Shown: positions 52,688 through 61,982, counted from the first letter of the stretch. The stretch: 64,000 nucleotides of DNA from Gammaproteobacteria bacterium UBA5109 (GCA_002414385.1 DHZH01000005.1:124001-188000), one strand, 5' to 3'. A program made the numbers and translations. The notes: generated by a model not told the origin, from the letters alone.

Positions 52688-53332
52688 GTGTTTGAGATAG
52701 TTCAAGCCGGCGGCATTTTGATGCTGCCGATCATTCTTTGTTCCGTTCTCGCCATCGCCATCATCATCGAACGTTTCTGGATGCTTAATCCCGCACGGAT
52801 TGCTCCCAAAAACATGCTGCCGGAAGTCTGGTCAAAGATAAAACAGAACCAGCTCAGTGCTGTTGAACTGCGTGAACTCAGGCAGTCTTCGCCGCTGGGA
52901 CAGATTCTGGCAGCGGGGCTGGTCAACGCCAAGTCAGGACGTGACATCATGGTCGAGAGTATTGAGCAGGCTGCCGCTCATGTCATTCACGACATGTCAC
53001 GCTATCTCAATCTACTTGGCACGATTGCCCAGATAACCCCATTACTGGGTTTGCTTGGTACTGTACTGGGTATGATTGATGTATTTACCGAAATAATGAC
53101 GCAGGGCACCGGCAATGCCAATGTGCTGGCCGGCGGAATATCCGAGGCTCTCATCACCACGGCGGCCGGACTCACGGTTGCCATTCCGACGCTGCTGTTT
53201 TATCGCTTCTTCCAGCGTCGTATTGATACCCTGGTGGTCGAGCTGGAACGTGAATCCATCAAGCTGGTCGATGCCCTGCATACCGGGCGCAGTGTCGATT
53301 ACAAAGACAGCAGCGAATCGCAGGCCGCATGA
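52688..53332 (+). CDS. exbB: MotA/TolQ/ExbB proton channel family protein
   Basis: 214-residue inner-membrane protein with three helices (about 8-30, 110-135, 150-175) and the family core TPLLGLLGTVLGMI, AGGISEALITTAAGLTVAIPTLLFY. It works with ExbD to turn proton motive force into work on the outer membrane; the partner energised here is unknown, as no tonB is adjacent. Start is GTG at 52688 after GAGAGG. The 178-base gap after comEC shows no other gene. Confidence 0.9.
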   Translation: MFEIVQAGGILMLPIILCSVLAIAIIIERFWMLNPARIAPKNMLPEVWSKIKQNQLSAVELRELRQSSPLGQILAAGLVNAKSGRDIMVESIEQAAAHVIHDMSRYLNLLGTIAQITPLLGLLGTVLGMIDVFTEIMTQGTGNANVLAGGISEALITTAAGLTVAIPTLLFYRFFQRRIDTLVVELERESIKLVDALHTGRSVDYKDSSESQAA

Positions 53333-53754
53333 AATTTGCCCGTCAGAGCAGTGAGGAAGTCGGTGTCAATCTGACCCCGCTGATTGATGTGGTTTTTCTG
53401 CTGCTGATCTTCTTCATGGTTACCACCACCTTTACCCGTGATAGCAATCTGCTGATCAACCTGCCGGAAGCTTCCGGCGATCCGCTGGATGTCTTGCCCG
53501 AACAAATTGAAATTCTGGTTGCCCGCAATGGTGCCTATTCAGTCAACGGCAGGGGACTGGTAAATAACCAGCTTGGCACCCTGATGAACGCCATCGAGGA
53601 AATCTCCGCAGGCGATAATTCATTGCCGATCATAATTACAGCCGATGCAGACACTTCCTATCAGTCTGTCGTTACTGTGATGGATGCAGTTTCCCAGCTT
53701 GGCTTCAGCCGCCTGAATATAGTCACACGGGAAGAGGCGGGTGCCGATGAGTAG
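53329..53754 (+). CDS. exbD: ExbD/TolR family biopolymer transport protein
   Basis: 141-residue partner of the ExbB-like channel: short cytoplasmic N-terminus, one helix (about 16-36) with the conserved proton-carrying Asp in LTPLIDVVFLLLIFF, and a periplasmic domain. The start overlaps exbB by 4 bases, and the stop overlaps msbA by 8 bases. Confidence 0.92.
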   Translation: MKFARQSSEEVGVNLTPLIDVVFLLLIFFMVTTTFTRDSNLLINLPEASGDPLDVLPEQIEILVARNGAYSVNGRGLVNNQLGTLMNAIEEISAGDNSLPIIITADADTSYQSVVTVMDAVSQLGFSRLNIVTREEAGADE

Positions 53755-55519
53755 CACACCGATTCCTGGTATGCCGGGCAGGGAAAGTCTGGCCCTTTAT
53801 GGCCGGCTGCTGTCCTATCTGAAACCTCTGTGGCCGGTAGCCATCATCACCATTATCGGCTTTACCATGTTTGCCAGCACCAATGCCTGGTTTGCCTACC
53901 TGACCGGTCAGCTTGTGGATACCATTGAGCAGGCCCGGGATATGGATGCAGTGGAGCGGATGCGAATACCGCTTTTGCTGGTTTTGCTCGCAGCGACGCG
54001 TGGTTTTGGTGGCTATCTTGGCGGCTATTCCATGGCCTACATTGCCAACTCCGTTGTGCACCGCCTGCGGACCCAGCTGCTTGAACGTTTCCTGCTGCTG
54101 CCCATCAGTTTTTATGACCGCAGTGAAATCGGCAAGCTGATGTCCACCGTGACCTTTAACGTACAGCAGATAACCGCTGCTGTCAGTGATGCCCTCAAGG
54201 TTCTGTTCCAGCAGGGCCTGACAGTGATCGGCCTGCTGGGCTATATGTTCTATCAAAGCTGGCAATTAACGCTGATATTTATGGCGGTCTCACCGCTGAT
54301 CATCGTGGTAGTCAACTATGCCTCCAAACTGTTTCGTATGCACAGTCATCGTATCCAGTCATCAATGGGGGATGTCACACACATTGTGTCGGAAACCATC
54401 AAGGGCATGCGTGTCATTCGCAGTTTTCGCGCCGAAAAACAGGCCCTGGATAATTTTACCGAAGCCAGCGCGCGAAACCGCAAGCAGATTCTGAAACTGG
54501 AATCGGTCTCCAACATCAGCACGCCGGTAGTACAGGTTGTGGTCACCATTGCGCTGGCATTTCTGGTCTGGCTGACCCTGTCACCTCAGGTGCTGGGTGA
54601 TCTTTCCACCGGTGATCTGGCTTCCCTGATTATTGCTGCCGGCATGTTATCCACTCCGATCCGCCAGCTTACCCAGGTCAATGCCTCTATTCAGCGGGGG
54701 CTGGCAGCCGCGCAGTCAATTTTTGCCCTGCTGGATGAGGAAACAGAAGCTAACCAGGGCAGCTATGAGACTGAACGGGTCAAAGGCAAGGTGTCCTTCA
54801 AAAACCTGAGTTTTCGTTATACCAGCCGATCTCCGGAGGTCCTGCAAAACATCAATTTTGAAGTCAGCCCTGGCCAGACCATTGCCATAGTCGGCAAATC
54901 AGGCAGCGGTAAATCCACCCTGGTCAATCTGATCCCACGCTTTTACGACATTAAACAGGGAGCAATCCTGATTGATGATGTCCCCAATACTGATTTCACC
55001 CTGGCCAATCTGCGTAAACATATTGCCCTGGTCTCTCAGCAGGTAACCCTGTTCAACAGTTCTGTTCGTGCCAATGTTGCCTACGGAGAGCTGCAGGATA
55101 AGAGTGAGGATGAAATTCTGACTGCCCTGAAAAATGCCCATGCCCTGGAATTCATCCAGCAACTTTCGGACGGAATAGATACACGGGTTGGTGATGATGC
55201 AACTTTACTTTCGGGCGGTCAGCGCCAGCGGATTGCCATCGCCCGGGCACTGCTGAAGGATGCCCCGATTCTGATTCTGGATGAAGCCACCTCGGCACTG
55301 GATACTGAATCCGAACGGCATATTCAGGCGGCACTGGATACCCTGATGCAGGGACGGACTACCTTTGTGATCGCCCATCGTCTGTCCACTATTGAAAAAG
55401 CCGACCAGATTCTGGTGATGCAGGAAGGGGAGATTGTTGAGAGCGGCAGGCATAAAGATTTGCTGGCACTGGATCAGCATTATGCCAAGCTGCACAAGAA
55501 ACAGTTTGCCGAATCATGA
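53747..55519 (+). CDS. msbA: Lipid A export ATP-binding/permease protein MsbA
   Basis: Homodimeric ABC flippase (590 aa) that moves lipid A core across the inner membrane. Six helices (about 25-310) precede the ATPase domain with Walker A GKSGSGKST, signature LSGGQRQRIAIARALL, Walker B ILILDEATSALD and H-loop IAHRLST. The ATG at 53747 follows GAGG by 9 bases; a GTG two codons earlier is less likely. The overlap with lpxK (ATGA) is the classic msbA-lpxK pair. Confidence 0.95.
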   Translation: MSSTPIPGMPGRESLALYGRLLSYLKPLWPVAIITIIGFTMFASTNAWFAYLTGQLVDTIEQARDMDAVERMRIPLLLVLLAATRGFGGYLGGYSMAYIANSVVHRLRTQLLERFLLLPISFYDRSEIGKLMSTVTFNVQQITAAVSDALKVLFQQGLTVIGLLGYMFYQSWQLTLIFMAVSPLIIVVVNYASKLFRMHSHRIQSSMGDVTHIVSETIKGMRVIRSFRAEKQALDNFTEASARNRKQILKLESVSNISTPVVQVVVTIALAFLVWLTLSPQVLGDLSTGDLASLIIAAGMLSTPIRQLTQVNASIQRGLAAAQSIFALLDEETEANQGSYETERVKGKVSFKNLSFRYTSRSPEVLQNINFEVSPGQTIAIVGKSGSGKSTLVNLIPRFYDIKQGAILIDDVPNTDFTLANLRKHIALVSQQVTLFNSSVRANVAYGELQDKSEDEILTALKNAHALEFIQQLSDGIDTRVGDDATLLSGGQRQRIAIARALLKDAPILILDEATSALDTESERHIQAALDTLMQGRTTFVIAHRLSTIEKADQILVMQEGEIVESGRHKDLLALDQHYAKLHKKQFAES

Positions 55520-56568
55520 AACTGATTACCCACAGCTGGTATACAGGCAAGCCCTCCGGCTGGCTGAAGCCGGCCAGTGCCGTCTTTGAGCTGATCACCC
55601 GAAGCCGGCGCAGTCTTTACCGTAGTGGACGCAAAAAAGTCTACCGTGCCAGCGTGCCTTTGATCGTGGTCGGTAATATCACCGTTGGTGGCACCGGCAA
55701 GACACCATTAATTGTTTATCTCTGCAAGCAACTCGTTCAGGCCGGTTATCGACCTGGTGTCGTCAGTCGTGGTTATGGTTCCAAAGCGCCGCAATATCCT
55801 TTCCATGTCAAAACAGATTCAGCAGTCGCACACAGTGGCGATGAAGCCCTGTTAATTGCGCGAAATACCCAGTGTCCGGTGGTGATTGATGCTGACCGGG
55901 TCGAAGCGGTAAAAAGTCTGGAGCAGCATTACGATTGTAATGTCATTCTCAGTGATGATGGCATGCAGCACTATGCCATGGCACGTGACATTGAAATTGC
56001 CGTGGTCGATGGGCGCCGTCGCTTTGGTAACGGTGCGTTGTTACCGGCAGGTCCCTTGCGGGAAAAACCCCAGCGCCTGCAGGAAGTTGATTTCATTATC
56101 TGCAATGGGCCCTGTAATCTTGACTATCAGGTCCCGACTTACACCATGGGTCTGGAACCCACGCACTTATGTCATATCAACAGCGGCGAAATGTATGCTA
56201 TCGCTGATATAAAAAAAGAGATGCAGCAATCACGTCTGGAAGCAGAGGAAGAAGGCAAAGATGCATCACGCCATAAAGTACACGCAGTCGCCGGCATCGG
56301 AAACCCGGAGCGCTTTTTCAGCTCACTATGTGATTGTGGTTTTGATATCATTACTCACATATTTAACGACCACCATGTTTACAGCCTGGAAGACATCAGT
56401 TTTGCGGATTCAAGGGAAGTTGTCATGACCGAAAAGGATGCTGTTAAATGTACAGAATTTGCCCGCAAGACTGACTGGTATCTGAGTGTCGATGCTGTCA
56501 TCGACAATGAATTTATTGAAGCCCTGATGAGTAAGCTGAACACCTTCAGCATCGAAACCTATGGATAA
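55516..56568 (+). CDS. lpxK: Tetraacyldisaccharide 4'-kinase
   Basis: Phosphorylates the 4' position of the lipid A disaccharide precursor on the inner face of the membrane. The P-loop GNITVGGTGKTPL (about 54-66) and DDGMQH motif (about 141-146) are present. At 350 residues it is slightly longer than E. coli LpxK; a charged stretch around residues 235-252 (KKEMQQSRLEAEEEGKD) may explain this. It overlaps the Trm112-like gene by 8 bases. Confidence 0.95.
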   Translation: MKLITHSWYTGKPSGWLKPASAVFELITRSRRSLYRSGRKKVYRASVPLIVVGNITVGGTGKTPLIVYLCKQLVQAGYRPGVVSRGYGSKAPQYPFHVKTDSAVAHSGDEALLIARNTQCPVVIDADRVEAVKSLEQHYDCNVILSDDGMQHYAMARDIEIAVVDGRRRFGNGALLPAGPLREKPQRLQEVDFIICNGPCNLDYQVPTYTMGLEPTHLCHINSGEMYAIADIKKEMQQSRLEAEEEGKDASRHKVHAVAGIGNPERFFSSLCDCGFDIITHIFNDHHVYSLEDISFADSREVVMTEKDAVKCTEFARKTDWYLSVDAVIDNEFIEALMSKLNTFSIETYG

Positions 56569-56752
56569 AAAATTACTAACAATTCTTGCCTGCCCCCTGT
56601 GTAAAGGAAAGGTCCACTATGATCAGGAAAAGCAGGAAATCATCTGTTACGGCGACGGCCTGGCTTTCCCGGTACGAGATGAAATTCCGGTCATGCTGGA
56701 AAATGAAGCACGGCAGATAAGTCTTGAGGAAAAAGAGAAAAGGCCGCGTTAA
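56561..56752 (+). CDS. ycaR: Trm112-like zinc-ribbon protein (YcaR)
   Basis: 63-residue protein with LTILACPLCKGKVHYD and FPVRDEIPVML, the hallmarks of the Trm112/UPF0434 family. One CxxC is visible; a second metal pair is absent, as is common in bacterial forms. Its role is unclear; it is usually found between lpxK and kdsB. The stop overlaps the kdsB start (TAATG). Confidence 0.92.
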   Translation: MDKKLLTILACPLCKGKVHYDQEKQEIICYGDGLAFPVRDEIPVMLENEARQISLEEKEKRPR

Positions 56753-57489
56753 TGTCATTCATTGTTGTAATTCCGGCCCGATACCAGTCCGTCAGGCTGC
56801 CAGGCAAGCCCCTGCTTGAACTGGCAGGCAAGCCGATGATTCAGCATGTTTTTGAACGTGCTTCTCAAAGCGAAGCCAAGCAGGTTTATATAGCGACCGA
56901 CAATGACGAAATCAGAAAAGTCTGTGAAGGCTTCGGTGCCACTGTCTGCATGACTGATCCCGGACACGCTTCCGGCAGTGATCGCATCGAGGAAGTTACC
57001 CGTATACTGGAACTGCGCAACAGCGATATTGTTGTTAATGTGCAGGGCGATGAACCATTAATTCCGCCGACAGTGATTAATCAGGTGGCCGAAAACCTGA
57101 AGGCTCAGGATATTGCTGAACTGTGTACACTGTATGAAGTAATTGATAATCACAAAGATATCGACAACCCCAATGTGGTTAAAGTTGTCACTGACAAGTC
57201 CAATATGGCCCTGTATTTTTCCCGCGCCGGAATCCCGTTTCAGCGTGAAAAAGATACACCGACCATTTATAAACGTCATATTGGTCTGTATGCCTACCGT
57301 GTTGGTGCCTTGCGCAATTTTGTTCAATGGCCGCTCGCAGAACTGGAACAAAGCGAAAAACTTGAGCAACTGCGCTTCATGGCTTACGGCATAAAAATAC
57401 ACCTGGCTGAATGTGTTGAACGTATTCCGCCTGGTATTGATACCAAAGCTGATTACAAGGCGCTGAAAAAGCAACTGGAGAAGCATTAA
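56752..57489 (+). CDS. kdsB: 3-deoxy-manno-octulosonate cytidylyltransferase
   Basis: Activates Kdo with CTP to CMP-Kdo for the inner core of lipopolysaccharide. The nucleotide-binding N-terminus IPARYQSVRLPGKPL, the central ATDN and VQGDEPLI, and the YKHIGLY-like RHIGLYAYR segment are all seen. 245 aa, full length. It supplies the same pathway as lpxK and msbA. Confidence 0.96.
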   Translation: MSFIVVIPARYQSVRLPGKPLLELAGKPMIQHVFERASQSEAKQVYIATDNDEIRKVCEGFGATVCMTDPGHASGSDRIEEVTRILELRNSDIVVNVQGDEPLIPPTVINQVAENLKAQDIAELCTLYEVIDNHKDIDNPNVVKVVTDKSNMALYFSRAGIPFQREKDTPTIYKRHIGLYAYRVGALRNFVQWPLAELEQSEKLEQLRFMAYGIKIHLAECVERIPPGIDTKADYKALKKQLEKH

Positions 57490-57493
57490 GAGT

Positions 57494-57997
57494 ATGCAGG
57501 ACGAAAAAATTAAAATTCTGATGGTCTGTCTTGGCAATATCTGTCGTTCACCGACCGCAGAGGGCGTATTTCGGGCGCAGGCTCAACAACGCGCGCTGGA
57601 CCATCATTTTGAAATCGATTCGGCCGGAACCGGCACCTGGCACATAGGTGAAACGCCGGACAGCAGAGCCTGCAAAGCAGCCGCTGGACGGAATATTGAC
57701 CTGAGCACACAACGTGCCCGCACCATTGACCCACAGGACTTTCATGATTTTGATTACATCTTCGCCATGGATGCCAATAATCTGCGCGATCTGCAAAGTA
57801 TGGAGCCGGACAATCCACGTGCCCGCACCGTACTGTTCCTGACCTGGCCCGACCGTGCCGACGGGCGTGACGGTTACCTGGAAGTTCCGGACCCGTTTTA
57901 CTCCGGCCCTGAAGGGTTTGAACTGGTGCTTGATCTGGTTGAATCCGCCAGCCAGGAAATTCTCGACCATATTGAGCGGGAACATAAACTTTCCTGA
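57494..57997 (+). CDS. Low-molecular-weight protein tyrosine phosphatase
   Basis: 167-residue phosphatase. The P-loop VCLGNICRSPT supplies nucleophile Cys12 and Arg18 (C-x5-R); the general acid Asp is in DPFYSG. It starts 4 bases after kdsB and 5 bases separate it from murB. Such enzymes often oppose tyrosine kinases in exopolysaccharide control, but no kinase or polysaccharide genes are nearby, so the substrate is open. Confidence 0.92.
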   Translation: MQDEKIKILMVCLGNICRSPTAEGVFRAQAQQRALDHHFEIDSAGTGTWHIGETPDSRACKAAAGRNIDLSTQRARTIDPQDFHDFDYIFAMDANNLRDLQSMEPDNPRARTVLFLTWPDRADGRDGYLEVPDPFYSGPEGFELVLDLVESASQEILDHIEREHKLS

Positions 57998-58002
57998 GTA
58001 TT

Positions 58003-59016
58003 ATGCAGATACAGGAAGATTTCGATTTAAGGCATTTCAATACTTTCCATGTCTCGGCGCATGCACGTTACTTTGTTGAAGTCTCGACTATCCTGGAACT
58101 AAGCACCGCGCTGGATTTCCAGAAAACCCATGACCTGCCATTTATACTGATCGGGCAGGGCAGCAATTTGCTGTTCAAGGAAGACTACCCGGGCCTGATT
58201 ATTGAACTGAATATCCGTGGCATCAAGAAACTCGGTGAAACCCGTGAGCGAATACATGTCAAAGCCAGCTGCGGTGAAAACTGGCATGAATTTGTGCAGT
58301 ATTGTCTGCAAAAGGAATATTTTGGCCTGGAAAATTTAAGCCTGATACCTGGCACGGTCGGCGCGGCACCAGTCCAGAATATCGGCGCCTACGGCGTCGA
58401 ATTGTCCGATTTTTTACATGAGCTGGAAGCCATTCGAATCAGCGACGGCCAACTACGAACTTTTTCCCGGGATGAATGCGAACTCTCCTACCGGCATTCT
58501 GTATTCAAGGGTGAGCTACGCGATCAGTACATCATTACTTCCGTAACCCTGGCCTTGTTGAAAAAACCGCAACTGAAACTGACTTATCCGGCTCTGAACA
58601 CTGCCTTACAGGACTATGCGGAGCAGGAGATCACAGCGCAGCTTGTCAGCGATGTTGTCTGCCAGATTCGTCGCAGCAAATTACCGGATCCTCTCACCCT
58701 GGGCAATGCCGGCAGTTTTTTTCGAAACCCCGTTGTCAGCCAGGATATTGCTGATTCTCTCAAGGCACAGTATCCGGATATCCCGATTTATCCCTATGAA
58801 GGTGCCTGTAAAATTGCCGCCGCCTGGCTGATCGACCAGGCTGGCTGGAAGGGCTATCGCGAAGGCGATGTCGGCGTGCATAAAGATCATGCCCTGGTCC
58901 TGGTCAACTACGGCAATGCCCGTGGTGAAGAACTTTTTGATTTGTCACAGCGGATTCAGCAGTCGGTGCAGGAAAAGTTCGGTATCGAACTGGAACCGGA
59001 AGTGAGAATTATTTAA
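58003..59016 (+). CDS. murB: UDP-N-acetylenolpyruvoylglucosamine reductase
   Basis: FAD enzyme that makes UDP-MurNAc, the second committed step of peptidoglycan synthesis. FAD-binding segments LIGQGSNLLF and IPGTVGAAPVQNIGAYG are present, and the active site has YRHSVFK, GNAGSFFRNP and the C-terminal Glu region. 337 aa, E. coli-type (type I). It is the last gene of the lpxK-murB series; the 205 bases that follow hold no gene or clear terminator. Confidence 0.96.
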   Translation: MQIQEDFDLRHFNTFHVSAHARYFVEVSTILELSTALDFQKTHDLPFILIGQGSNLLFKEDYPGLIIELNIRGIKKLGETRERIHVKASCGENWHEFVQYCLQKEYFGLENLSLIPGTVGAAPVQNIGAYGVELSDFLHELEAIRISDGQLRTFSRDECELSYRHSVFKGELRDQYIITSVTLALLKKPQLKLTYPALNTALQDYAEQEITAQLVSDVVCQIRRSKLPDPLTLGNAGSFFRNPVVSQDIADSLKAQYPDIPIYPYEGACKIAAAWLIDQAGWKGYREGDVGVHKDHALVLVNYGNARGEELFDLSQRIQQSVQEKFGIELEPEVRII

Positions 59017-59221
59017 TTTCCACATTGCTTACTGGAGAAATGATTTCTTACCCTCCGGACTTTTTGGCCAAAATTTGGCCTCTTGCAAAAATTGCGGAAC
59101 CCGCCTCCGGCTCAAACAGTCTTGCTCAATTCCGGATTTCAGCCAGTCAAAAAAACATCTCAATAGCTGCAAAATCATTTCACCGCAAGTAAGTCAGCAA
59201 AAGCTGCGCTAAAATAATGCC

Positions 59222-61051
59222 ATGGATGCCCCAACTTTCGACAGCAAGAATTTTCTCAAACATGCCAGTACCCGCCCAGGTGTATACCGCATGCTGGATG
59301 AGCAGGGCAAGTTGCTGTATGTCGGCAAAGCCAAAAACCTCAAGCGTCGGATCGGGTCCTACTTTCGAGCCTCGGGCCTGGACAGCAAAACCATGTTGCT
59401 GGTGTCCAGAATCCGCAATATTGAAACCACCATTACCAATACTGAAACCGAAGCACTGATTCTCGAGCAGACGCTGATCAAGGAAAAGCGTCCGCCCTTT
59501 AATATCCTGCTGCGTGATGACAAATCCTATCCCTTTATTTTTCTGTCGAGCAAAGACAGGTTTCCGCGTCTGAGTATTCACCGGGGCGCAAAAAAGAAGC
59601 AGGGCCGTTATTTTGGTCCCTTTCCGGGTGCCGGTTCGGTCCGGGAGAGTCTCAATCTGCTTGAGAAAGTATTCCACGTGCGCCAGTGCGAGGATTCCTT
59701 TTTCCGTAATCGGAGCCGTGCCTGTCTGCAATACCAGATCAAGCGCTGCTCCGGCCCCTGTGTCGGCCTGGTCAGTGAAGAAGACTATGCCGAGGATGTA
59801 CGTCACTCGGTGATGTTCCTGGAAGGCAAAAATTCGCAGATTACTGATGAACTGCATGAGAAAATGCAAAAACTTTCTGCCGAACAGAAGTTTGAAGAGG
59901 CTGCCCGCGTGCGTGACCAGATTCGCGATTTACGTGTGGTGCAGGAACGTCAATACATGGCTGGCGAAAAAGGCGATGTGGATGTGATTGCCATGTGCTC
60001 GGATGCCGGCGTCGTTTCCATTCACGTGATTTTTATTCGTGACGGCCGGGTGCTGGGGAACAAGAATTATTACCCCAAGTTTGTGCTGGAAAACACTCCG
60101 GCCAGTATCCTGCATGCCTTCATTGCACAGTTTTACCTGCAGCAGCAGGGGATGCACAGTATTCCACGTGAAATCATCGTCAGTCACGAACCGGATGAGG
60201 AAAAAGGCCTGGAAGCCGCCCTGGAATATTACGCACAGCACAAGGTTGAATTGAAAGTGAAGGTTCGCCAGCACCGTCAGCAATGGCTGGAACTGGCAAA
60301 GACCAATGCCGCGCATGGCCTGATGAGCAAACTCAACAGCAAGCAGAGCATGCAGACCCGTTTCCTGGCCCTGCAGGAAGCCCTGTCCAGCAAAAACATG
60401 CCAATGCGCCTGGAATGTTTTGACATTTCACACTCTGCCGGAGAAGCCACGGTCGCCTCCTGTGTAGTCTTTGATCACAACGGTCCCCTGAAGAGCGATT
60501 ACCGGCGTTTCAATATTGAAAATATCACTCCCGGTGATGATTATGCCGCCATGGAACAGGCCCTGAAACGCCGCTATACACGCCTGAAAAAAGGCGAGGG
60601 CAGTTTGCCTGATGTTCTGCTTATCGACGGTGGCAAAGGACAGCTGACGCAGGCAGAAGCAGTACTGGAAGCGCTGGATATCAAGGGTGTACAAATGATC
60701 GGCATTGCCAAGGGCATCAGCCGCAAGGCAGGTCAGGAAACCCTGTTTTTCGGAGGCTCGCGCAGGGAACTGGTGCTGGATCCGGAATCTCCGGCCCTGC
60801 ACCTGCTGCAACAGATCCGTGATGAAGCCCATCGCTTTGCCATTACCGCCCACCGACAGCGCCGTGGCAAAAAGCGTACACGTTCCTTTCTGGATGAAAT
60901 TCCAGGTATCGGCCCGAAAAAGCGCCGCGAACTGATTCATTATTTTGGTGGCCAGCAGGAAATCAAGCGTGCCAGTATCGAAGAATTACAGAAAGTCCCC
61001 GGTATCAGCCGTAATCTGGCCGAACATTTATATGACTCCATGCATAGTTAA
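59222..61051 (+). CDS. uvrC: UvrABC excinuclease subunit C
   Basis: Dual endonuclease that cuts both sides of a lesion marked by UvrB. Parts in order: GIY-YIG nuclease (about 18-95; RPGVYRM, YVGKAKNLKRRIGSYF), UvrB-binding UVR motif (about 205-240), RNase H-like nuclease domain and C-terminal helix-hairpin-helix pair (about 560-609). The start is fixed by the family N-terminus, yet no Shine-Dalgarno sequence precedes it and TAAAAT (59210-59215) ends 6 bases before the ATG. gacA, often upstream in pseudomonads, is absent. Confidence 0.96.
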   Translation: MDAPTFDSKNFLKHASTRPGVYRMLDEQGKLLYVGKAKNLKRRIGSYFRASGLDSKTMLLVSRIRNIETTITNTETEALILEQTLIKEKRPPFNILLRDDKSYPFIFLSSKDRFPRLSIHRGAKKKQGRYFGPFPGAGSVRESLNLLEKVFHVRQCEDSFFRNRSRACLQYQIKRCSGPCVGLVSEEDYAEDVRHSVMFLEGKNSQITDELHEKMQKLSAEQKFEEAARVRDQIRDLRVVQERQYMAGEKGDVDVIAMCSDAGVVSIHVIFIRDGRVLGNKNYYPKFVLENTPASILHAFIAQFYLQQQGMHSIPREIIVSHEPDEEKGLEAALEYYAQHKVELKVKVRQHRQQWLELAKTNAAHGLMSKLNSKQSMQTRFLALQEALSSKNMPMRLECFDISHSAGEATVASCVVFDHNGPLKSDYRRFNIENITPGDDYAAMEQALKRRYTRLKKGEGSLPDVLLIDGGKGQLTQAEAVLEALDIKGVQMIGIAKGISRKAGQETLFFGGSRRELVLDPESPALHLLQQIRDEAHRFAITAHRQRRGKKRTRSFLDEIPGIGPKKRRELIHYFGGQQEIKRASIEELQKVPGISRNLAEHLYDSMHS

Positions 61052-61062
61052 CAGGGCAGTAC

Positions 61063-61071
61063 TGTTATAAT
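61063..61071 (+). promoter_or_regulatory. Extended -10 promoter at the pgsA start
   Basis: TG-T-TATAAT: extended -10 motif (TG at 61063-61064) with a perfect TATAAT at 61066-61071. The expected start of transcription, about 7 bases downstream, falls on the ATG of pgsA (61078). No good -35 is seen. Confidence 0.5.
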
Positions 61072-61077
61072 GCAGCC

Positions 61078-61656
61078 ATGACTATCGCCACTTTTTTCAC
61101 CATTTTGCGGGTTCTGGCCATTCCGGTCTTTATAGTGATCTATTATTCAGGCATTCCCGGTGCACGTCTGATTGCTTCAGGTATTTTCATTCTGGCCTGC
61201 CTTACTGACTGGCTGGATGGTTATCTGGCGCGCAAACTCGACCAGTGTTCCAAGTTTGGTGCCTTTCTGGATCCGGTGGCAGACAAACTGCTGGTCACCG
61301 TTTCGCTGGTGATGCTGGCTGCCAATTTCACCAGTCCCTGGTTCGTGGCTCCGGCCGCGATCATGGTAGCGCGGGAAATCCTGATCTCCGCCCTGCGTGA
61401 ATGGATGAGTGCTCAGCAACAGCGTGACAAGGTCGCCGTCGGCTGGATCGGCAAGGTCAAAACCACGGCCCAGATGCTGGCTATTATCATTCTGCTTGCC
61501 GCAAACCCTGACTCCGTCAATTTCCTGCTGATCAGTGGCTATATCCTGATTTATATTGCCGCTGTCCTGACTCTCTGGTCCATGTTTTCCTATCTGAAAA
61601 ATGCCTGGCCTTCACTGCGCCGGGATATCAAGAACAAGAGCCCGGAAAGTCCCTGA
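61078..61656 (+). CDS. pgsA: CDP-diacylglycerol-glycerol-3-phosphate phosphatidyltransferase
   Basis: Membrane enzyme for the committed step of phosphatidylglycerol synthesis. The 192-residue protein has several helices and the CDP-alcohol transferase motif, visible as DWLDGYLARKL followed by GAFLDPVADK, with all four aspartates. It follows uvrC by 26 bases, the usual pairing. It lacks a Shine-Dalgarno sequence and may be translated from a leaderless transcript as well as by read-through from uvrC. Confidence 0.94.
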   Translation: MTIATFFTILRVLAIPVFIVIYYSGIPGARLIASGIFILACLTDWLDGYLARKLDQCSKFGAFLDPVADKLLVTVSLVMLAANFTSPWFVAPAAIMVAREILISALREWMSAQQQRDKVAVGWIGKVKTTAQMLAIIILLAANPDSVNFLLISGYILIYIAAVLTLWSMFSYLKNAWPSLRRDIKNKSPESP

Positions 61657-61670
61657 AAGCCACTCTTTAC

Positions 61671-61698
61671 TTGACTTCAACAGGGATACGATTAGAAT
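61671..61698 (+). promoter_or_regulatory. Promoter of the tRNA operon
   Basis: TTGACT (61671-61676), 16-base spacer, TAGAAT (61693-61698). It begins 15 bases after the pgsA stop. Transcription would start near 61705, about 200 nt before tRNA-Gly. Confidence 0.65.
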
Positions 61699-61704
61699 AG
61701 CCAG

Positions 61705-61906
61705 CTCTTTAAAAAGCCCTGCTCGGAACAGGCCCACAAGGCCCGAACTGAACCCAGGACTGCATATAGCCAGACCGGAACCGGAGCCTGGTTATGAAGC
61801 CAAAGAGCCTGAAATAGTGGTACTCTGGCTAGGGGAAGTGGCACTGAGCTTGACTAATAAGATAGTACACAAGTGCGTACGACCCCAGGCAGGATAAAGA
61901 CAAAAA
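61705..61906 (+). other. Structured leader upstream of tRNA-Gly
   Basis: About 200 nt between the predicted start of transcription and the first tRNA, with no convincing gene. It contains a 9-bp stem (61765-61773 with 61788-61796, two G-U pairs) capped by CCGGAACCGG, and a smaller CCTG/CAGG stem at 61718-61732. It may be a processing leader or an unannotated small RNA. Confidence 0.4.

Positions 61907-61982
<76 letters not shown>

Noticed and set aside
59066..59080. Palindrome GGCCAAAATTTGGCC between murB and uvrC as a terminator
   Set aside because: The T-run precedes the stem and none follows; the loop would be one base unless the stem is shortened.
61062..61077. LexA-type box (CTGT...) upstream of pgsA
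   Set aside because: The right half-site ACAG is absent at the required spacing; none was found before uvrC or mfd either.
61850..61875. Second TTGACT just before tRNA-Gly as a promoter
   Set aside because: No acceptable -10 at 16-18 bases; the pair at 61671-61698 fits better.
61601..61897. 98-codon frame running from pgsA into the tRNA leader
   Set aside because: Starts inside pgsA in another frame, has no ribosome site and crosses the tRNA promoter; treated as chance.
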